NCBI GenBank assembly: GCA_024226315.1
Contig: JAAELT010000051.1
Location: 1-64,000 of the forward strand
Source of the DNA: a bacterium
Lineage (GTDB): Bacteria > Acidobacteriota > Thermoanaerobaculia > Multivoradales > J023
Length of the DNA: 64,000 bases
Reading direction: 5' to 3'
The translations under genes and the position numbers were made by a program. Below, one piece after another: positions 11,855-20,368 of this stretch (positions within the stretch are counted from its first letter, which is position 1; every line of letters begins with the position of its first letter). The notes beneath the pieces were generated by a model. It saw only the letters and a list, made by a program, of their open reading frames with translations, did no database searches and was not told the origin of the DNA.

Positions 11855-11888
11855 CGCCGACGCCCGACTCAGTCGGCGCCGGCTTTTT
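11855..11888 (+). terminator. Possible rho-independent terminator after the permease remnant
   Basis: A 7-bp stem (CGCCGAC at 11855-11861, GTCGGCG at 11872-11878) is followed by GC and a T5 run at 11884-11888. It overlaps the last codons of the convergent LuxR-type gene. The gap between stem and T-run (5 bases) weakens the call. Confidence 0.45.
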
Positions 11889-12783
11889 CGTCATTCTGGT
11901 CCACCGAGCGGAAAAGGTTGGCGAGCTCCACGCGATTGCGGACACCGGTCTTTCGAAACACGTTGTGGTTATGATCCTTGACCGTCGCTGGAGAGATGAA
12001 CAGTCGATCAGCAATCTCGCGATTCGTATGGCCCGCACTGATCAGGTCGACGATCTCGCGCTCGCGGGCGGTGATCCCATAATGGCTGAAAAGCTCTGAC
12101 CCCGGCAGTTGCGTGGATAGTGCACAGACCCGACTCCATGCAAGAAGCGAAAGATTATAGCTTCCCAGAAGGACAACGGCGAGGCCGGCTGACCAGTTCG
12201 CGGCCCTCTCAGTCCACACCATGCCCAGCACCCAGGTCAAGGTGGTCACCGTGAACACAGCCAGGTGGATCCGCGCGAAGGAGCGGATGGATCGTTGCCG
12301 AGCGCCCGTGGTTCGAGATTTCTGAAGATAGAATACCGAGGCACCAATAGCCAAGGCGATGATCGCTACCTCGCCGACCGCGACAGCGACCTCGAAGAGC
12401 GAAAGCCGCGACGCCATCCAGGACAACCCGAGGAGAACGAGATAAGCGGTGAGGAGCGTCACCGCCCACGTTGTCCAGGCTTTTTCGACCATGCCGCGGC
12501 CAGGGGCGATCAGAGCCGAGAATGCCGAGGCGAGTGCGACCAGCCACGCGACTTTGACGGCCACCAGCAACACGACGAGCGCCACGACAGCAATAGACCG
12601 CCCAGTCGGACTGTGAAGGCGGACATACCAGGGCAGGGCGACCCCAAGGGCAACCAAGTTGAAGAGGGCAACGCTCGAAAGCAGAGGAGGAAACGCCTGC
12701 CCCCAGGTCCGTCGCCCATCGAGGGCCACACCTACGATAGCGGCAAGACCCAATGCGGTGGCGGACACCAGTCCGATGATCAC
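11869..12783 (-). CDS. Membrane-bound LuxR-family transcriptional regulator
   Basis: The 304-residue protein has about six to seven hydrophobic helices in residues 1-230. A C-terminal LuxR/GerE helix-turn-helix follows (about 235-295): 'YGITAREREIVDLISAGHTNREIADRLFISPATVKDHNHNVFRKTGVRNRVELANLF'. This 'membrane sensor plus LuxR output' form is seen in Acidobacteriota and Bacteroidetes. The membrane part is not a recognised sensor domain. It would act at the inner membrane on DNA nearby; the target is unknown. The SUMF1-type gene upstream on the same strand is 248 bp away and may be separate. Confidence 0.85.
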   Translation of the reverse strand: MIIGLVSATALGLAAIVGVALDGRRTWGQAFPPLLSSVALFNLVALGVALPWYVRLHSPTGRSIAVVALVVLLVAVKVAWLVALASAFSALIAPGRGMVEKAWTTWAVTLLTAYLVLLGLSWMASRLSLFEVAVAVGEVAIIALAIGASVFYLQKSRTTGARQRSIRSFARIHLAVFTVTTLTWVLGMVWTERAANWSAGLAVVLLGSYNLSLLAWSRVCALSTQLPGSELFSHYGITAREREIVDLISAGHTNREIADRLFISPATVKDHNHNVFRKTGVRNRVELANLFRSVDQNDEKAGAD

Positions 12784-13031
12784 GCCCGCAACCCTCTGAT
12801 GGGCCTGTCAAACGATGGCTGACTGGCCGGGTGTACAACTGATTCCACGCCGGATGATCCTCAGGTCTGAGAAAGGACAGGCCATCCAGAACGATGAGAG
12901 GTGATTGTAGCGCTGATCAGCGCGGGGCCTTCCTGCCGGCTCACTCGAGCGTCGGCGCTGGCGGGCGGAGCCCCGGCACGAGGGTCAGAGACATCACGGG
13001 TCCCGTGCAGTAGCGCGCCTGTATTCTGGCG

Positions 13032-14102
13032 TCATTTCGACCTGGCGATGCGAAACCCGATGTTGTTGCACCGGTCCTCCGCCAGCCAGCCAAAGCGAGC
13101 GGCGACCCGTGCGATTCTCGCATCACCCACCCACGAACCGCCCCTCGCCGCGCGGCGCTGGCCGACGTCGCCGTTGACCTGATACGGATCCTCGGTCGGC
13201 GCCGATGGATACCGGTCCACAAAGTCGCTGCACCATTCCCAGACATTGCCGCTCATGTCGTACAGTCCGAGAGCGTTGGGAGTGAAGCTGCCAACAGGGG
13301 TGGTCTTGCCTCGAGATTCTCCGCTCTCGGCAAAGGAGACCTCGCCGCCACCTGCGTCGAAGTTGATCTCGCTTAAACGTGCGACGTTGCGGCCATTGCC
13401 GAATCGAATCCTCTTCCCTCGCTCGCGGGCCGCGAACTCCCACTCGGCTTCGGTCGGCAACCGAAAGCCCTGCACCTGGGTAACCTCGACCGTTGGCCGC
13501 CCCTGGGCGTCCAAGAGCCCGCCCGACGCCAGGTCGTAGGCCACCGGTAGCCCGTGTCTTTCGCTCAGCCAATTGCAGTAGCTCACCGCGTCCCACCACG
13601 ACAAGGTGGTCACGGGGTCTTTGGGGCCCTGAGCATACAAAGGGTTCTGCCAGTTGGCCACACCGACCCACTCTCCCTCCGAGGGAGAGGTCAGCACGAA
13701 AGCGCCTCGAGTTGTCAGGCGCTCGAGGTACCTCTCGTCGTCCGCAACGGCGGGATGCCGCAACGCTTGACGCGCCCGCGCGGCCGGGTTTTCCGCCAGA
13801 GTCAGATAGCCCGTCTCCGTGGCAAACTCGGAGAATTCTTCGACCGTGACTTCGTACCTGGCCAGGTGGAAGCTCGAAACGGTCACTGTATGCACAGGGG
13901 TGGCCAGGGCCACGTTCTCATCGAAGACGTCTCCCATCTCGAACCTTCCGCCTTCGATGTACGCCATGTCCGTGCTCCCGAGATTCTCACGCGGTTCCGC
14001 GAGAGGGTCATGGACGTCGCTCGGGACAGCCAGAACGGGACCGGCTTGCCCCACCATGGAGATCGCGGCAAGGGTGGTGAGCATGACTCCTGTTGCATTC
14101 AT
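13032..14102 (-). CDS. Secreted SUMF1 (formylglycine-generating-enzyme-like) domain protein
   Basis: The 356-residue protein has a signal peptide (MNATGVMLTTLAAISMVGQAGPVLA) and a full SUMF1/FGE-sulfatase fold. The domain opens with 'DMAYIEGGRFEMGD', then 'YEVTVEEFSEFATETGY', 'VTTLSWWDAVSYCNWLSERHG', 'RLPTEAEWEFAARER', 'GLYDMSGNVWEWCSDF', 'RRAARGGSWVGDARIARVAARFGW' and ends 'NNIGFRIARSK'. The catalytic cysteine pair of true formylglycine-generating enzymes is not evident, so it more likely uses the fold for binding or an unknown reaction. The start at 14102 is chosen over 14126 because an AAGGAGAG ribosome binding site lies between the two. Confidence 0.88.
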   Translation of the reverse strand: MNATGVMLTTLAAISMVGQAGPVLAVPSDVHDPLAEPRENLGSTDMAYIEGGRFEMGDVFDENVALATPVHTVTVSSFHLARYEVTVEEFSEFATETGYLTLAENPAARARQALRHPAVADDERYLERLTTRGAFVLTSPSEGEWVGVANWQNPLYAQGPKDPVTTLSWWDAVSYCNWLSERHGLPVAYDLASGGLLDAQGRPTVEVTQVQGFRLPTEAEWEFAARERGKRIRFGNGRNVARLSEINFDAGGGEVSFAESGESRGKTTPVGSFTPNALGLYDMSGNVWEWCSDFVDRYPSAPTEDPYQVNGDVGQRRAARGGSWVGDARIARVAARFGWLAEDRCNNIGFRIARSK

Positions 14103-14443
14103 CTGATCGGCCTCTCCTTTCTTCAAGGCTCTCCCGAGGCAAGGGAGCTCAAATTCAATGCTGCGCCAGAAGCCATGGCAAAGGCAATCCGCCGATGGTT
14201 GGGTTGTGGCCGATTCTGACCATCTGGCAGGATCGGGCGGAGATTCCAGGCAAACCCGACTTCCTGGGGGTGGTCAGAATGGGGCTCCAGATCCAGAAGC
14301 GAGACCTCGGCATTGCCTCAGCCGGACCCCTGGCTGTGGCGCGAAAGTGGTGGATTCGAGCGACCAGAACCGAGCTGGTCTCACGGCGGATAGCTCGGCC
14401 TCACTGAGCCGCAGGGCGACCCGCCCGGCGGTCTGGGCCAGGG
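14103..14443. other. Intergenic region, no gene recognised
   Basis: About 340 bp between the SUMF1-domain gene (transcribed leftward) and the peptidase fragment. Short open frames here lack start signals or recognisable motifs. It should contain the promoter of the SUMF1-domain gene; no clear sigma-70 boxes were found. Confidence 0.4.
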
Positions 14444-14581
14444 CGATGGCTGCGCGCGAAAGGTGTCGTCTACATCAATACTGACGGCAACGGCTACGCC
14501 GCCTGGGACGCCGAGGAGCCGGCGCTGCTCGGCTCGATGCTCAACGAGGTGATGCGCGAAGTCGTCGACCCCGCCGGCGCC
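14444..14581 (+). pseudogene. Inverted internal fragment of an M28-type peptidase
   Basis: The plus-strand frame reads 'RWLRAKGVVYINTDGNGYAAWDAEE...LNEVMREVVDPAGA', which matches the middle of the glutamate carboxypeptidase II family (human GCPII has '...RGVAYINADSSIEGNY', where the aspartate is a zinc ligand). The fragment has no start codon context and no continuation. It lies head to head with the truncated peptidase gene on the minus strand (14494-15462), and the two meet around 14575-14585. The simplest reading is that part of one gene was inverted. Confidence 0.75.
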
Positions 14582-15462
14582 AGGTGGCCGTCGAGGGCTT
14601 CGAGCAGAGGCCGGGCGTCGGCCCAGGAAATCGGCAGTGTCGGGATCTTGGTCAAGACCTCGAGCTCGGAAAGCGACAGGCGCTGGGCGTCGTCGGTGGC
14701 ACCCACGAGTGGCGTCAAGGGATCGCCACCGTAGGGCGTGAAGTCCATCACCGAGCCGCGCTGGACGCCATCGGAGTTGCGGTAGCCGCCCCGCGGGTAG
14801 ACGTCGCCGGCGGCGTAGCCGTCGTCCGCGGGATCGGAGTAGAGGATGCAACCGATGGCACCGTGCTCGGCCGCCACCTTGGGCTTGATGCCGCGCCACG
14901 AGCCGCCGTAGCGCGCGATGACGATCTTGCCCCGGACGTCGACGCCACGCAGCTCGAGCTCCTCGTAGTCGTCGGGCACGCCGTAGTTGACGTAGACCAG
15001 CTCGCCGGTGACGTCGCCGTCGATCGAGAAGGCATTGTAGGGCGGCAGAGCCTCGTTCTGCTGGAGCGAGGTACGGTCGCCCGGAACCGGCGGCTCGACC
15101 AGCTTGGCCTTGTACGGCGTGGGCTCGAGGAGCTCCAGAAGTCGGGTCTTCGGGGTCGGGAAGAGCACGTTGAAGGTCTCGATCCGCGTCTCGTAGCCCC
15201 AGGAGCGGAAGAGCCCGGCCATGAGCTCGGCGTTGGCCTTGCCGTGGGGCGAGCCGACAGGATGAGGATGGGCGGTGAGCTTCTCCATCCACTGGCGGAG
15301 GTTGCCGGCGTCGAGCTGGGCGTCGAAGCGTTCCTCGAGCTGGCGCTGGGCAGCGGCGCCGTCGGTGCTGAAGCCGTGGATCGCCGAGGCGTCGTCGGCA
15401 GGGGCGGTGGGGGCGAAGAGCAGGAGGGCGAGACTCGCCCAGGTCCGGAAGTGGCGGATCAT
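14494..15462 (-). pseudogene. Truncated M28-type peptidase (glutamate carboxypeptidase II-like), N-terminal part
   Basis: The 322-residue frame has a signal peptide (LALLLFAPTAPADDA), the family start 'LRQWMEKLTAHPHPVGSPHGKANAELMAGLFRSWGYETRIETFNVLFPTPKTRLLEL', and the inserted PA domain ('GDVTGELVYVNYGVPDDYEELELRGVDVRGKIVIARYGGSWRGIKPKVAAEHGAIGCILYSDP'). Homology stops at 'LLEALDGHLAPAG'. From there the frame runs backwards through an inverted internal fragment and ends after about 27 unrelated residues. The entire zinc-binding catalytic region is missing from this strand, so a secreted PA-domain stub is the most it could make. Confidence 0.82.
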
Positions 15463-15570
15463 CGGTCGTCTCCTCGGAAAGCGCGGGGCCAGGTTGGTGG
15501 AGGCGCGAGCCTAGCAGTATGGATCATCGCACCTCTAAAGGGGGTGGTCTGGCGGGAAAGGGATGGGCTC

Positions 15571-15625
15571 GATCGTAATGCGGATCGTAATCTTCGTGGC
15601 CGATCGTAATGTTGTCCGTAATGTT
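15571..15625. repeat. Iterated GATCGTAAT motifs upstream of the PilZ gene
   Basis: GATCGTAAT occurs at 15571, 15583 and 15602, followed by CCGTAATGTT at 15616. All point the same way and end 45 bp before the PilZ-protein start. They resemble an array of protein binding sites, but the spacing (12 and 19 bp) is irregular. Confidence 0.5.
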
Positions 15626-15669
15626 CAGCCTGGAAGATGGCTCGACGGTTTGTGAGGAGGCCGAGATCC

Positions 15670-16287
15670 ATGAGAGCGCAACAGATTCCGACGACGTCGC
15701 CGCCGATCAACCGGCCGCTCATGGCGGGCTCGTTGCGGGACAATCCACGCCACCAGCTCGAGCGCGAGGTGGCCCTGCGGTTCCGAGATCATGGCCAGTT
15801 GGTGGACGCGCATTTGCTCAACATCTCGGCCCACGGTATGTTCATCCGCTCCCGCAAATCGCCACCGGCGGGCACTCCCTTGAGGTTCGAGCTCGCGTTG
15901 ACTGGGGGAAAGTTGCGGATCCGGGGTGAGGGCAAGATCGCCTGGACGCGGCAGTTCAATCTGGGCACGGATCGCCCGGCGGGCATGGGGATCCGGTTCC
16001 TGGACCTGGACGACGAGAATCGGCGGATGGTGCGGTCGATCATCGACCAGTGTCGTTACCGGGATCGACAGCTCCAGGTTACGGCGGGCCACAGCGGCGA
16101 CGCCGACGAGGTCGCGGCTGATGAGATCGCGACCACGGTCGGTCCGTTCAGCGGCCTCACCGGCTCGCAGGCGCAGGCGCTCTACTCCTATGCGGGTTGT
16201 GCCAAAGCGACCCCCGAGCGCGGCTGGAGCGTCCGCCACGTGCTGGAACGCGCGACCCGGGTCTTCCGGCGGCGCCTCGTCAGCTGA
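15670..16287 (+). CDS. PilZ-domain protein
   Basis: The 205-residue protein has a PilZ domain at about 30-125. It begins with basic residues ahead of 'LRFRDHGQLVDAHLLNISAHGMFIRSRKSPPAGTPLRFELAL' and ends 'AGMGIRFLDLDDENRRMVRSIIDQ'. The typical c-di-GMP motif (RxxxR ... D/NxSxxG) is only partly kept (NISAHGMF; R at the first motif is not certain), so nucleotide binding is possible but unproven. The C-terminal 80 residues are not recognised. The start at 15670 (MRAQQIPTT) is preferred over 15637 because GAGGAGG lies 10 bases before it. Repeated GATCGTAAT motifs upstream may regulate it. Confidence 0.85.
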   Translation: MRAQQIPTTSPPINRPLMAGSLRDNPRHQLEREVALRFRDHGQLVDAHLLNISAHGMFIRSRKSPPAGTPLRFELALTGGKLRIRGEGKIAWTRQFNLGTDRPAGMGIRFLDLDDENRRMVRSIIDQCRYRDRQLQVTAGHSGDADEVAADEIATTVGPFSGLTGSQAQALYSYAGCAKATPERGWSVRHVLERATRVFRRRLVS

Positions 16288-16326
16288 GACCGGCCGTAGC
16301 GGAGGTGGTAACATCCGCCGCCGCGC

Positions 16327-17379
16327 ATGACGACAGAATTCGCAGCCCCCTCGACCGGCCGGCTGGTGGAGCTGATCGCCGGCATGGCCGGCCAGCCGGT
16401 GCCGATGCTGGTGGACCTGGTAGTCGACCGGTTCATCAGCGGCACGCCACGGCGCATCAGCCGCGAGGCGCCGGTGCTGATCCTCGACCACGACGACACC
16501 TCGATCACTCCCGGCGGCGGCGCCAACGCGGTCTACAATGTCGCGGCGCTGGGCGGGCGGCCGCTGCCTGTCGGCTTGATCGGAGACGATCCGGAAGGTG
16601 CCGGGCTGAAGCGGATCTTCGAAGAGGCTTGTATCGATATCGGCGGCATCCTGACCCGGCCGGGATACCAGACCCCGACCAAGACGCGCATTCTCGGCGG
16701 CCCGCCGCACGCCATCAAGCAGCAGATCGTGCGCTACGACATCGGCGAGAAGCTCGCGCTGACCGACCACGAGCGTGAGGCGCTGTTGCGATCGCTCAGT
16801 GCCGCGGCGGATCGCCCGAAGGTGGCTGTGCTGAGCGACTATGGCTACGGCGCCGTGGAACCCGAGGCGCTGCCTGGCCTCCGGCAGGCGCTCGGTGACT
16901 CGTGCCTGATTCTCGGTGACAGCCGCTACCGTCTCGGCGAGCTCCGGGGGCTCGACGGCGCGACTCCCAACGCCGAGGAGGCCGAAGCCTTCCTGGACGA
17001 CGGCAACGGCAGCGTCGAGGCGCTCGAGCACAGTGGCCTGGGGCTCTTGAGCCGTCTGGGCGCCCGATTCGTGCTGGTCACCCTGGGCAACGACGGCATG
17101 TCGCTGTGCGCCTCCGCGGGCGTTGCCCACCTCCCCGTGCATGGCACCGGCGAGGTGGCAGACGTCACGGGCGCTGGCGATACGGTGATCGGTACCTTCG
17201 CCCTTGCGGTCGCCGCCGGCGCCAGCCCGCTGGAAGCCGCCTGCCTGGCCAACTACGCCGGCGGAGTGGTGGTGATGAAGATGGGCACCGAGACGGTCAG
17301 CCCGGCGGAGCTCCGGCAGGCGGTCGAGAGCGATTCTGAGCTGCTCGGGAAGATCCGGTGGAGTCCGGCCGGTGGGTAG
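16327..17379 (+). CDS. PfkB-family sugar kinase, HldE/RfaE N-terminal-like
   Basis: The 350-residue protein is a PfkB/ribokinase-type kinase. The substrate region is 'DDTSITPGGGANAVYNVAALGG' (57-77) and the anion-hole motif is 'DVTGAGDTVIGTF' (279-291) with catalytic base D285. Together with the adjacent nucleotidyltransferase it matches the two halves of HldE, which phosphorylates D-glycero-D-manno-heptose 7-phosphate at O1 and then transfers AMP. Here the halves are separate genes overlapping by 8 bp. The role is probably ADP-heptose or a related nucleotide sugar for LPS or S-layer glycans; exact substrate unproven. Confidence 0.88.
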   Translation: MTTEFAAPSTGRLVELIAGMAGQPVPMLVDLVVDRFISGTPRRISREAPVLILDHDDTSITPGGGANAVYNVAALGGRPLPVGLIGDDPEGAGLKRIFEEACIDIGGILTRPGYQTPTKTRILGGPPHAIKQQIVRYDIGEKLALTDHEREALLRSLSAAADRPKVAVLSDYGYGAVEPEALPGLRQALGDSCLILGDSRYRLGELRGLDGATPNAEEAEAFLDDGNGSVEALEHSGLGLLSRLGARFVLVTLGNDGMSLCASAGVAHLPVHGTGEVADVTGAGDTVIGTFALAVAAGASPLEAACLANYAGGVVVMKMGTETVSPAELRQAVESDSELLGKIRWSPAGG

Positions 17380-17860
17380 CGTGGTCACTGCCGACGAATT
17401 GAAGCCGAGCCTGGCCGAGCTGCGCCGCCGAGGCAAGCGAGTCGCTCTCGCCAACGGCCACTTCGATCTGCTGCACGTCGGCCACCTGCGCTACCTGCGC
17501 GCGGCGCGCGCGGAGGCCGACGTGCTGGTGGTGGCGCTCAACGACGATCGCTCGGTGGCCTCGCTCAAGGGCGGGGGGCGCCCCGTGGTGCCGGCCGCCG
17601 AGCGCGCCGAGCTGCTCGCGGCGCTCGAGCCGGTAGACTTCGTGACCGTCTTCGAAGGCGACTCGCCGGGGCCGCTGATCGCCGAGCTACGCCCCGACGT
17701 CCACTGCAAGGGGACCGACTACGGCTCGCCGGAAAGGGTGCCCGAGTACGAGCTGGTGCGCGCCTACGGTGGACGCACGGCGCTGGTGGGCGACCCCAAG
17801 GATCACGCCACCAGCGACCTCATCTCGGTGGTCAAGGCGCTCCCAGCCAAGGAGGAATGA
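17372..17860 (+). CDS. Cytidylyl/adenylyltransferase, HldE/RfaE C-terminal-like
   Basis: The 162-residue protein has the nucleotidyltransferase signature 'NGHFDLLHVGHLRYL' with the HxGH motif at 35-38 and a 'KGTDY' motif near residue 115. Its start overlaps the end of the kinase gene, so both enzymes are probably made together. In the heptose pathway this half converts the sugar 1-phosphate to the ADP-sugar. The first Cys usually seen in 'NGCFDLLH' is His here. A GTG at 17381 is an alternative start. Confidence 0.88.
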   Translation: MGSVVTADELKPSLAELRRRGKRVALANGHFDLLHVGHLRYLRAARAEADVLVVALNDDRSVASLKGGGRPVVPAAERAELLAALEPVDFVTVFEGDSPGPLIAELRPDVHCKGTDYGSPERVPEYELVRAYGGRTALVGDPKDHATSDLISVVKALPAKEE

Positions 17861-18435
17861 TGTCGAAACGATGTTCCTGGGCCGGTGACGATCCGCTCTA
17901 CGTCGCCTACCACGACGGCGAGTGGGGCGTGCCGGTGCACGACGACCGTACGCTGTTCGAGCTCCTGATCCTGGAGGGTGCCCAGGCCGGGCTGTCCTGG
18001 ATCACGATCCTCAAGAAGCGGGAGAGCTACCGCGAGGCCTTCGACGGCTTCGACCCGGTGCGCATCGCCCGCTACCGTCCCGCGCGGATCGAGAAGCTGA
18101 TGGGCAACGCCGGTATCGTACGCAACCGGCTCAAGATCGGCAGTGCGGTGACCAACGCCAAGGCCTTCCTGGCGGTGGAGAAGGAGCTCGGCTCGTTCGA
18201 CCGCTTCATTTGGCAGTTCGTGGGCGGCAAACCGAAAGAGAACGCCTGGCGGACGATGTCCGAGGTTCCGGCCACCACCCCTGAATCCGACGCGATGGCC
18301 AAGGAGCTCAAACGGCGCGGGTTCAAGTTCGTGGGCTCGACCATCTGCTATGCCTTCATGCAGGCGGTCGGCATGGTCAACGACCACGTTGTGGACTGCT
18401 TCCGCTACCGCGAGGTCCTGGTGCAGCGACGTTAG
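17857..18435 (+). CDS. tag: DNA-3-methyladenine glycosylase I
   Basis: The 192-residue enzyme removes 3-methyladenine from alkylated DNA. The family start 'RCSWAGDDPLYVAYHDGEWGVPVHDDRTLFELLILEGAQAGLSWITIL' is present. The structural zinc ligands are conserved: C6, H19 and, at the end, H177 and C181 (NDHVVDCF). The length matches the family (about 190). It overlaps the nucleotidyltransferase stop by 4 bp (ATGA), with an AAGGAGG site, and ends overlapping convergent prfA by 4 bp. A second ATG at 17860 is equally possible. Confidence 0.95.
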   Translation: MMSKRCSWAGDDPLYVAYHDGEWGVPVHDDRTLFELLILEGAQAGLSWITILKKRESYREAFDGFDPVRIARYRPARIEKLMGNAGIVRNRLKIGSAVTNAKAFLAVEKELGSFDRFIWQFVGGKPKENAWRTMSEVPATTPESDAMAKELKRRGFKFVGSTICYAFMQAVGMVNDHVVDCFRYREVLVQRR

Positions 18436-19514
18436 GCTGTTCCGGCGGCGGCCTGCTGCATCTTCTCGGCCTGGAAGTGGCTGACGAGAGGGTCGATCAC
18501 CATGTCGAGATCGCCCTGCAGCACGGCGGGGAGCTGGTGCACGGTCAGGCCGATGCGGTGGTCGGTGATGCGGTTCTGGGGGAAGTTGTAGGTGCGGATC
18601 TTCTCCGACCGGTCACCCGAGCCGACCATCTTGCGGCGCTCGGCGGTGACCTCCGCCTGAGCCTTCTCCTGCTCGGCCTGCAGCAACCGCGACTTCAGCA
18701 CCCGTAGCGCCTTGGCCTTGTTCTTGATCTGGCTGCGCTCGTCCTGGCACTGCACCACGATGCCTGTGGGCACGTGGGTCAGCCGAACCGCCGAGTAGGT
18801 GGTGTTGACGCCCTGGCCGCCCGGGCCCGAGGAGCAGTAGCGGTCGACCCGCAGGTCTTTCTCGGCGACGTCGATCTCCACCTCTTCTGCCTCGGGCAGC
18901 ACGGCAATGGTTACCGCCGAGGTGTGGATGCGGCCCGAGGCTTCGGTCCGCGGCACCCGCTGGACGCGGTGCACGCCGCCTTCGTACTTCAGCCGGCTGA
19001 ACGCGCCCTTGCCCTCGACGATCGCCTCGACGTCCTTGAGACCCCCGGCCTCGGACTCCGAGATGTCGAGGATGTTGATCTTCCAGCCCTGCTGCTCGGC
19101 GTAGCGGCTGTACATGCGGAACAGCTCGGAGGCGAACAGGGTCGCCTCGTCGCCGCCGGTGCCGGCACGCACCTCGAGCACCACGTTGCGGGCGTCGTTC
19201 GGATCCTTGGGGATCAGCTCGACCTGGATTTGCTCACGCAGAGCCGCCAGGCGCTCGGTGAGGCCGTCGCGCTCCTCCTGCGCCATGGCGTAGAGCTCGT
19301 CGTCTTTCGACAAGCTCTCGAGCATCTCCTCGGCGCCCTCGCGCTCGGCCTCGAGCTTCTTCAGCTCGCGGTAGAGCGCCACCACGCCCGCGATCTCTGA
19401 CAGCGCCTTGTTGGTCTCGCCGTACTTCCCCGGGTTGGCCAGGACCTCGGGGTCGGCCAGCATGCGGGTCAGATCCTCGTGGGTATTTTCGAGCTGAGCG
19501 AGCTTCTCGTGCAT
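18432..19514 (-). CDS. prfA: Peptide chain release factor 1
   Basis: The 360-residue protein ends translation at UAA and UAG codons. The stop-codon reading motif is P188-R-T190 (RVPRTEASGRIHTSA) and the catalytic GGQ is at 232-234 (SSGPGGQGVNTTYSAVRL). Length and position of both motifs match bacterial RF1. The ATG follows directly after the rpmE stop codon, so the two form an operon. No prmC methylase gene follows in the window; the convergent tag gene overlaps its 3' end. Confidence 0.97.
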   Translation of the reverse strand: MHEKLAQLENTHEDLTRMLADPEVLANPGKYGETNKALSEIAGVVALYRELKKLEAEREGAEEMLESLSKDDELYAMAQEERDGLTERLAALREQIQVELIPKDPNDARNVVLEVRAGTGGDEATLFASELFRMYSRYAEQQGWKINILDISESEAGGLKDVEAIVEGKGAFSRLKYEGGVHRVQRVPRTEASGRIHTSAVTIAVLPEAEEVEIDVAEKDLRVDRYCSSGPGGQGVNTTYSAVRLTHVPTGIVVQCQDERSQIKNKAKALRVLKSRLLQAEQEKAQAEVTAERRKMVGSGDRSEKIRTYNFPQNRITDHRIGLTVHQLPAVLQGDLDMVIDPLVSHFQAEKMQQAAAGTA

Positions 19515-19727
19515 CTACTGCTTGGCTTCTTGGATGCCGTAGCGCCGCTTGAAGCGCTCCACGCGACCCGCGGTGTCGACGAACTTCTGCTTGCCGGTGA
19601 AGAACGGGTGACACTCGTTGCAGATCTCGAGGCGCAGCTCGCCGAGCGTCGTGTGCGTGTGGAACTTGTTGCCGCAGGCACACGTCACCTCGATGTAGCT
19701 CAGCTCGGGGTGAATTCCTTCTTTCAT
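19515..19727 (-). CDS. rpmE: 50S ribosomal protein L31
   Basis: The 70-residue protein begins [27 protein letters not shown] and contains the zinc-binding cysteines C16, C18, C36 and C39 ([13 protein letters not shown]), so it is the zinc-containing C+ form. The start at 19727 has a strong TAGGAGG ribosome binding site 5 bases upstream; the longer open frame upstream is not used. It is the first gene of an rpmE-prfA operon. Confidence 0.96.
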   Translation of the reverse strand: MKEGIHPELSYIEVTCACGNKFHTHTTLGELRLEICNECHPFFTGKQKFVDTAGRVERFKRRYGIQEAKQ

Positions 19728-19925
19728 GGCCAACCTCCTATCAACGTCACACTTCGGACAGTGTCGAGATCGTCTCGTTCGGTACTTTGATGCCGCCGGT
19801 GTCCGCGGGGTTACAAGCGACGGTCTGGGATGGGGTGAGGATGGCCCGTGGAGACGGATGCCAACGGGCCAAGGGCCAGCGAGGATACACCAAGACCAGG
19901 CATACGGCAAGCGCGAACCGGCCCA

Positions 19926-19950
19926 GGTCGTGTCCTAAGAGCGGGGACTT
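19926..19950 (+). repeat. Left terminal inverted repeat
   Basis: GGTCGTGTCCTAAG-N3-GGGGACTT reading inward, preceded by the target copy CCGGCCCA at 19918-19925. Confidence 0.9.
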
Positions 19951-19969
19951 CCGGCACTAGGCCACCGGC

Positions 19970-20290
19970 CTACTCGTCGTCGAGGGCTCGCAATCGCCGC
20001 TGAAGCTCTTCGCGGGCGGCGGTCACGTCTGGCACGTCCGGGAGCTCGTCCACTAGCTCATCCATCACGCGCAGTCGCTTGAGCGTGCGCATCGAGCCGT
20101 GGAAGGAGATCGCCGACCAGGCGACCGCCAGGCGCCAGTCGAGGCTCTCCAGGCACTCCAGGCACTCCGGGCACTGCGGGACGCGGCGGCCGTCGATCTC
20201 GTCGGTCATGGCGACGACTCCGGGGCCGATCTCGCGCGAGCATGCCTCACACTCTAGCGGGTCGTCGCTGATGAGTAGGTGGCAGGGCAT
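19970..20290 (-). CDS. Cys-rich hypothetical protein, transposon cargo
   Basis: The 106-residue protein has two Cys pairs that could bind zinc: C14-E-A-C17 and C40-P-E-C43, with more cysteine in the repeat 'CPECLECLESLDW'. The rest is charged and helical ('LKRLRVMDELVDELPDVPDVTAAREELQRRLRAL'). No family is recognised. It lies at the left end of the mobile unit, pointing outward, 20 bp from the left repeat. It may be a small regulator or adaptor. Confidence 0.6.
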   Translation of the reverse strand: MPCHLLISDDPLECEACSREIGPGVVAMTDEIDGRRVPQCPECLECLESLDWRLAVAWSAISFHGSMRTLKRLRVMDELVDELPDVPDVTAAREELQRRLRALDDE

Positions 20291-20368
20291 AGCCTCACCT
20301 CTACAGGCCCCTATCCAGGCCCGTCAACGGGCCTGTAAGCGATCCCGGCGAGTCGGTAGGCTGTGCCC

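Noticed and set aside
13032..14102. True formylglycine-generating enzyme activating sulfatases
   Set aside because: The active-site cysteine pair is not visible and no sulfatase gene is nearby.
18774..19400. 208-codon plus-strand frame opposite prfA
   Set aside because: Antisense to a fully conserved release factor.
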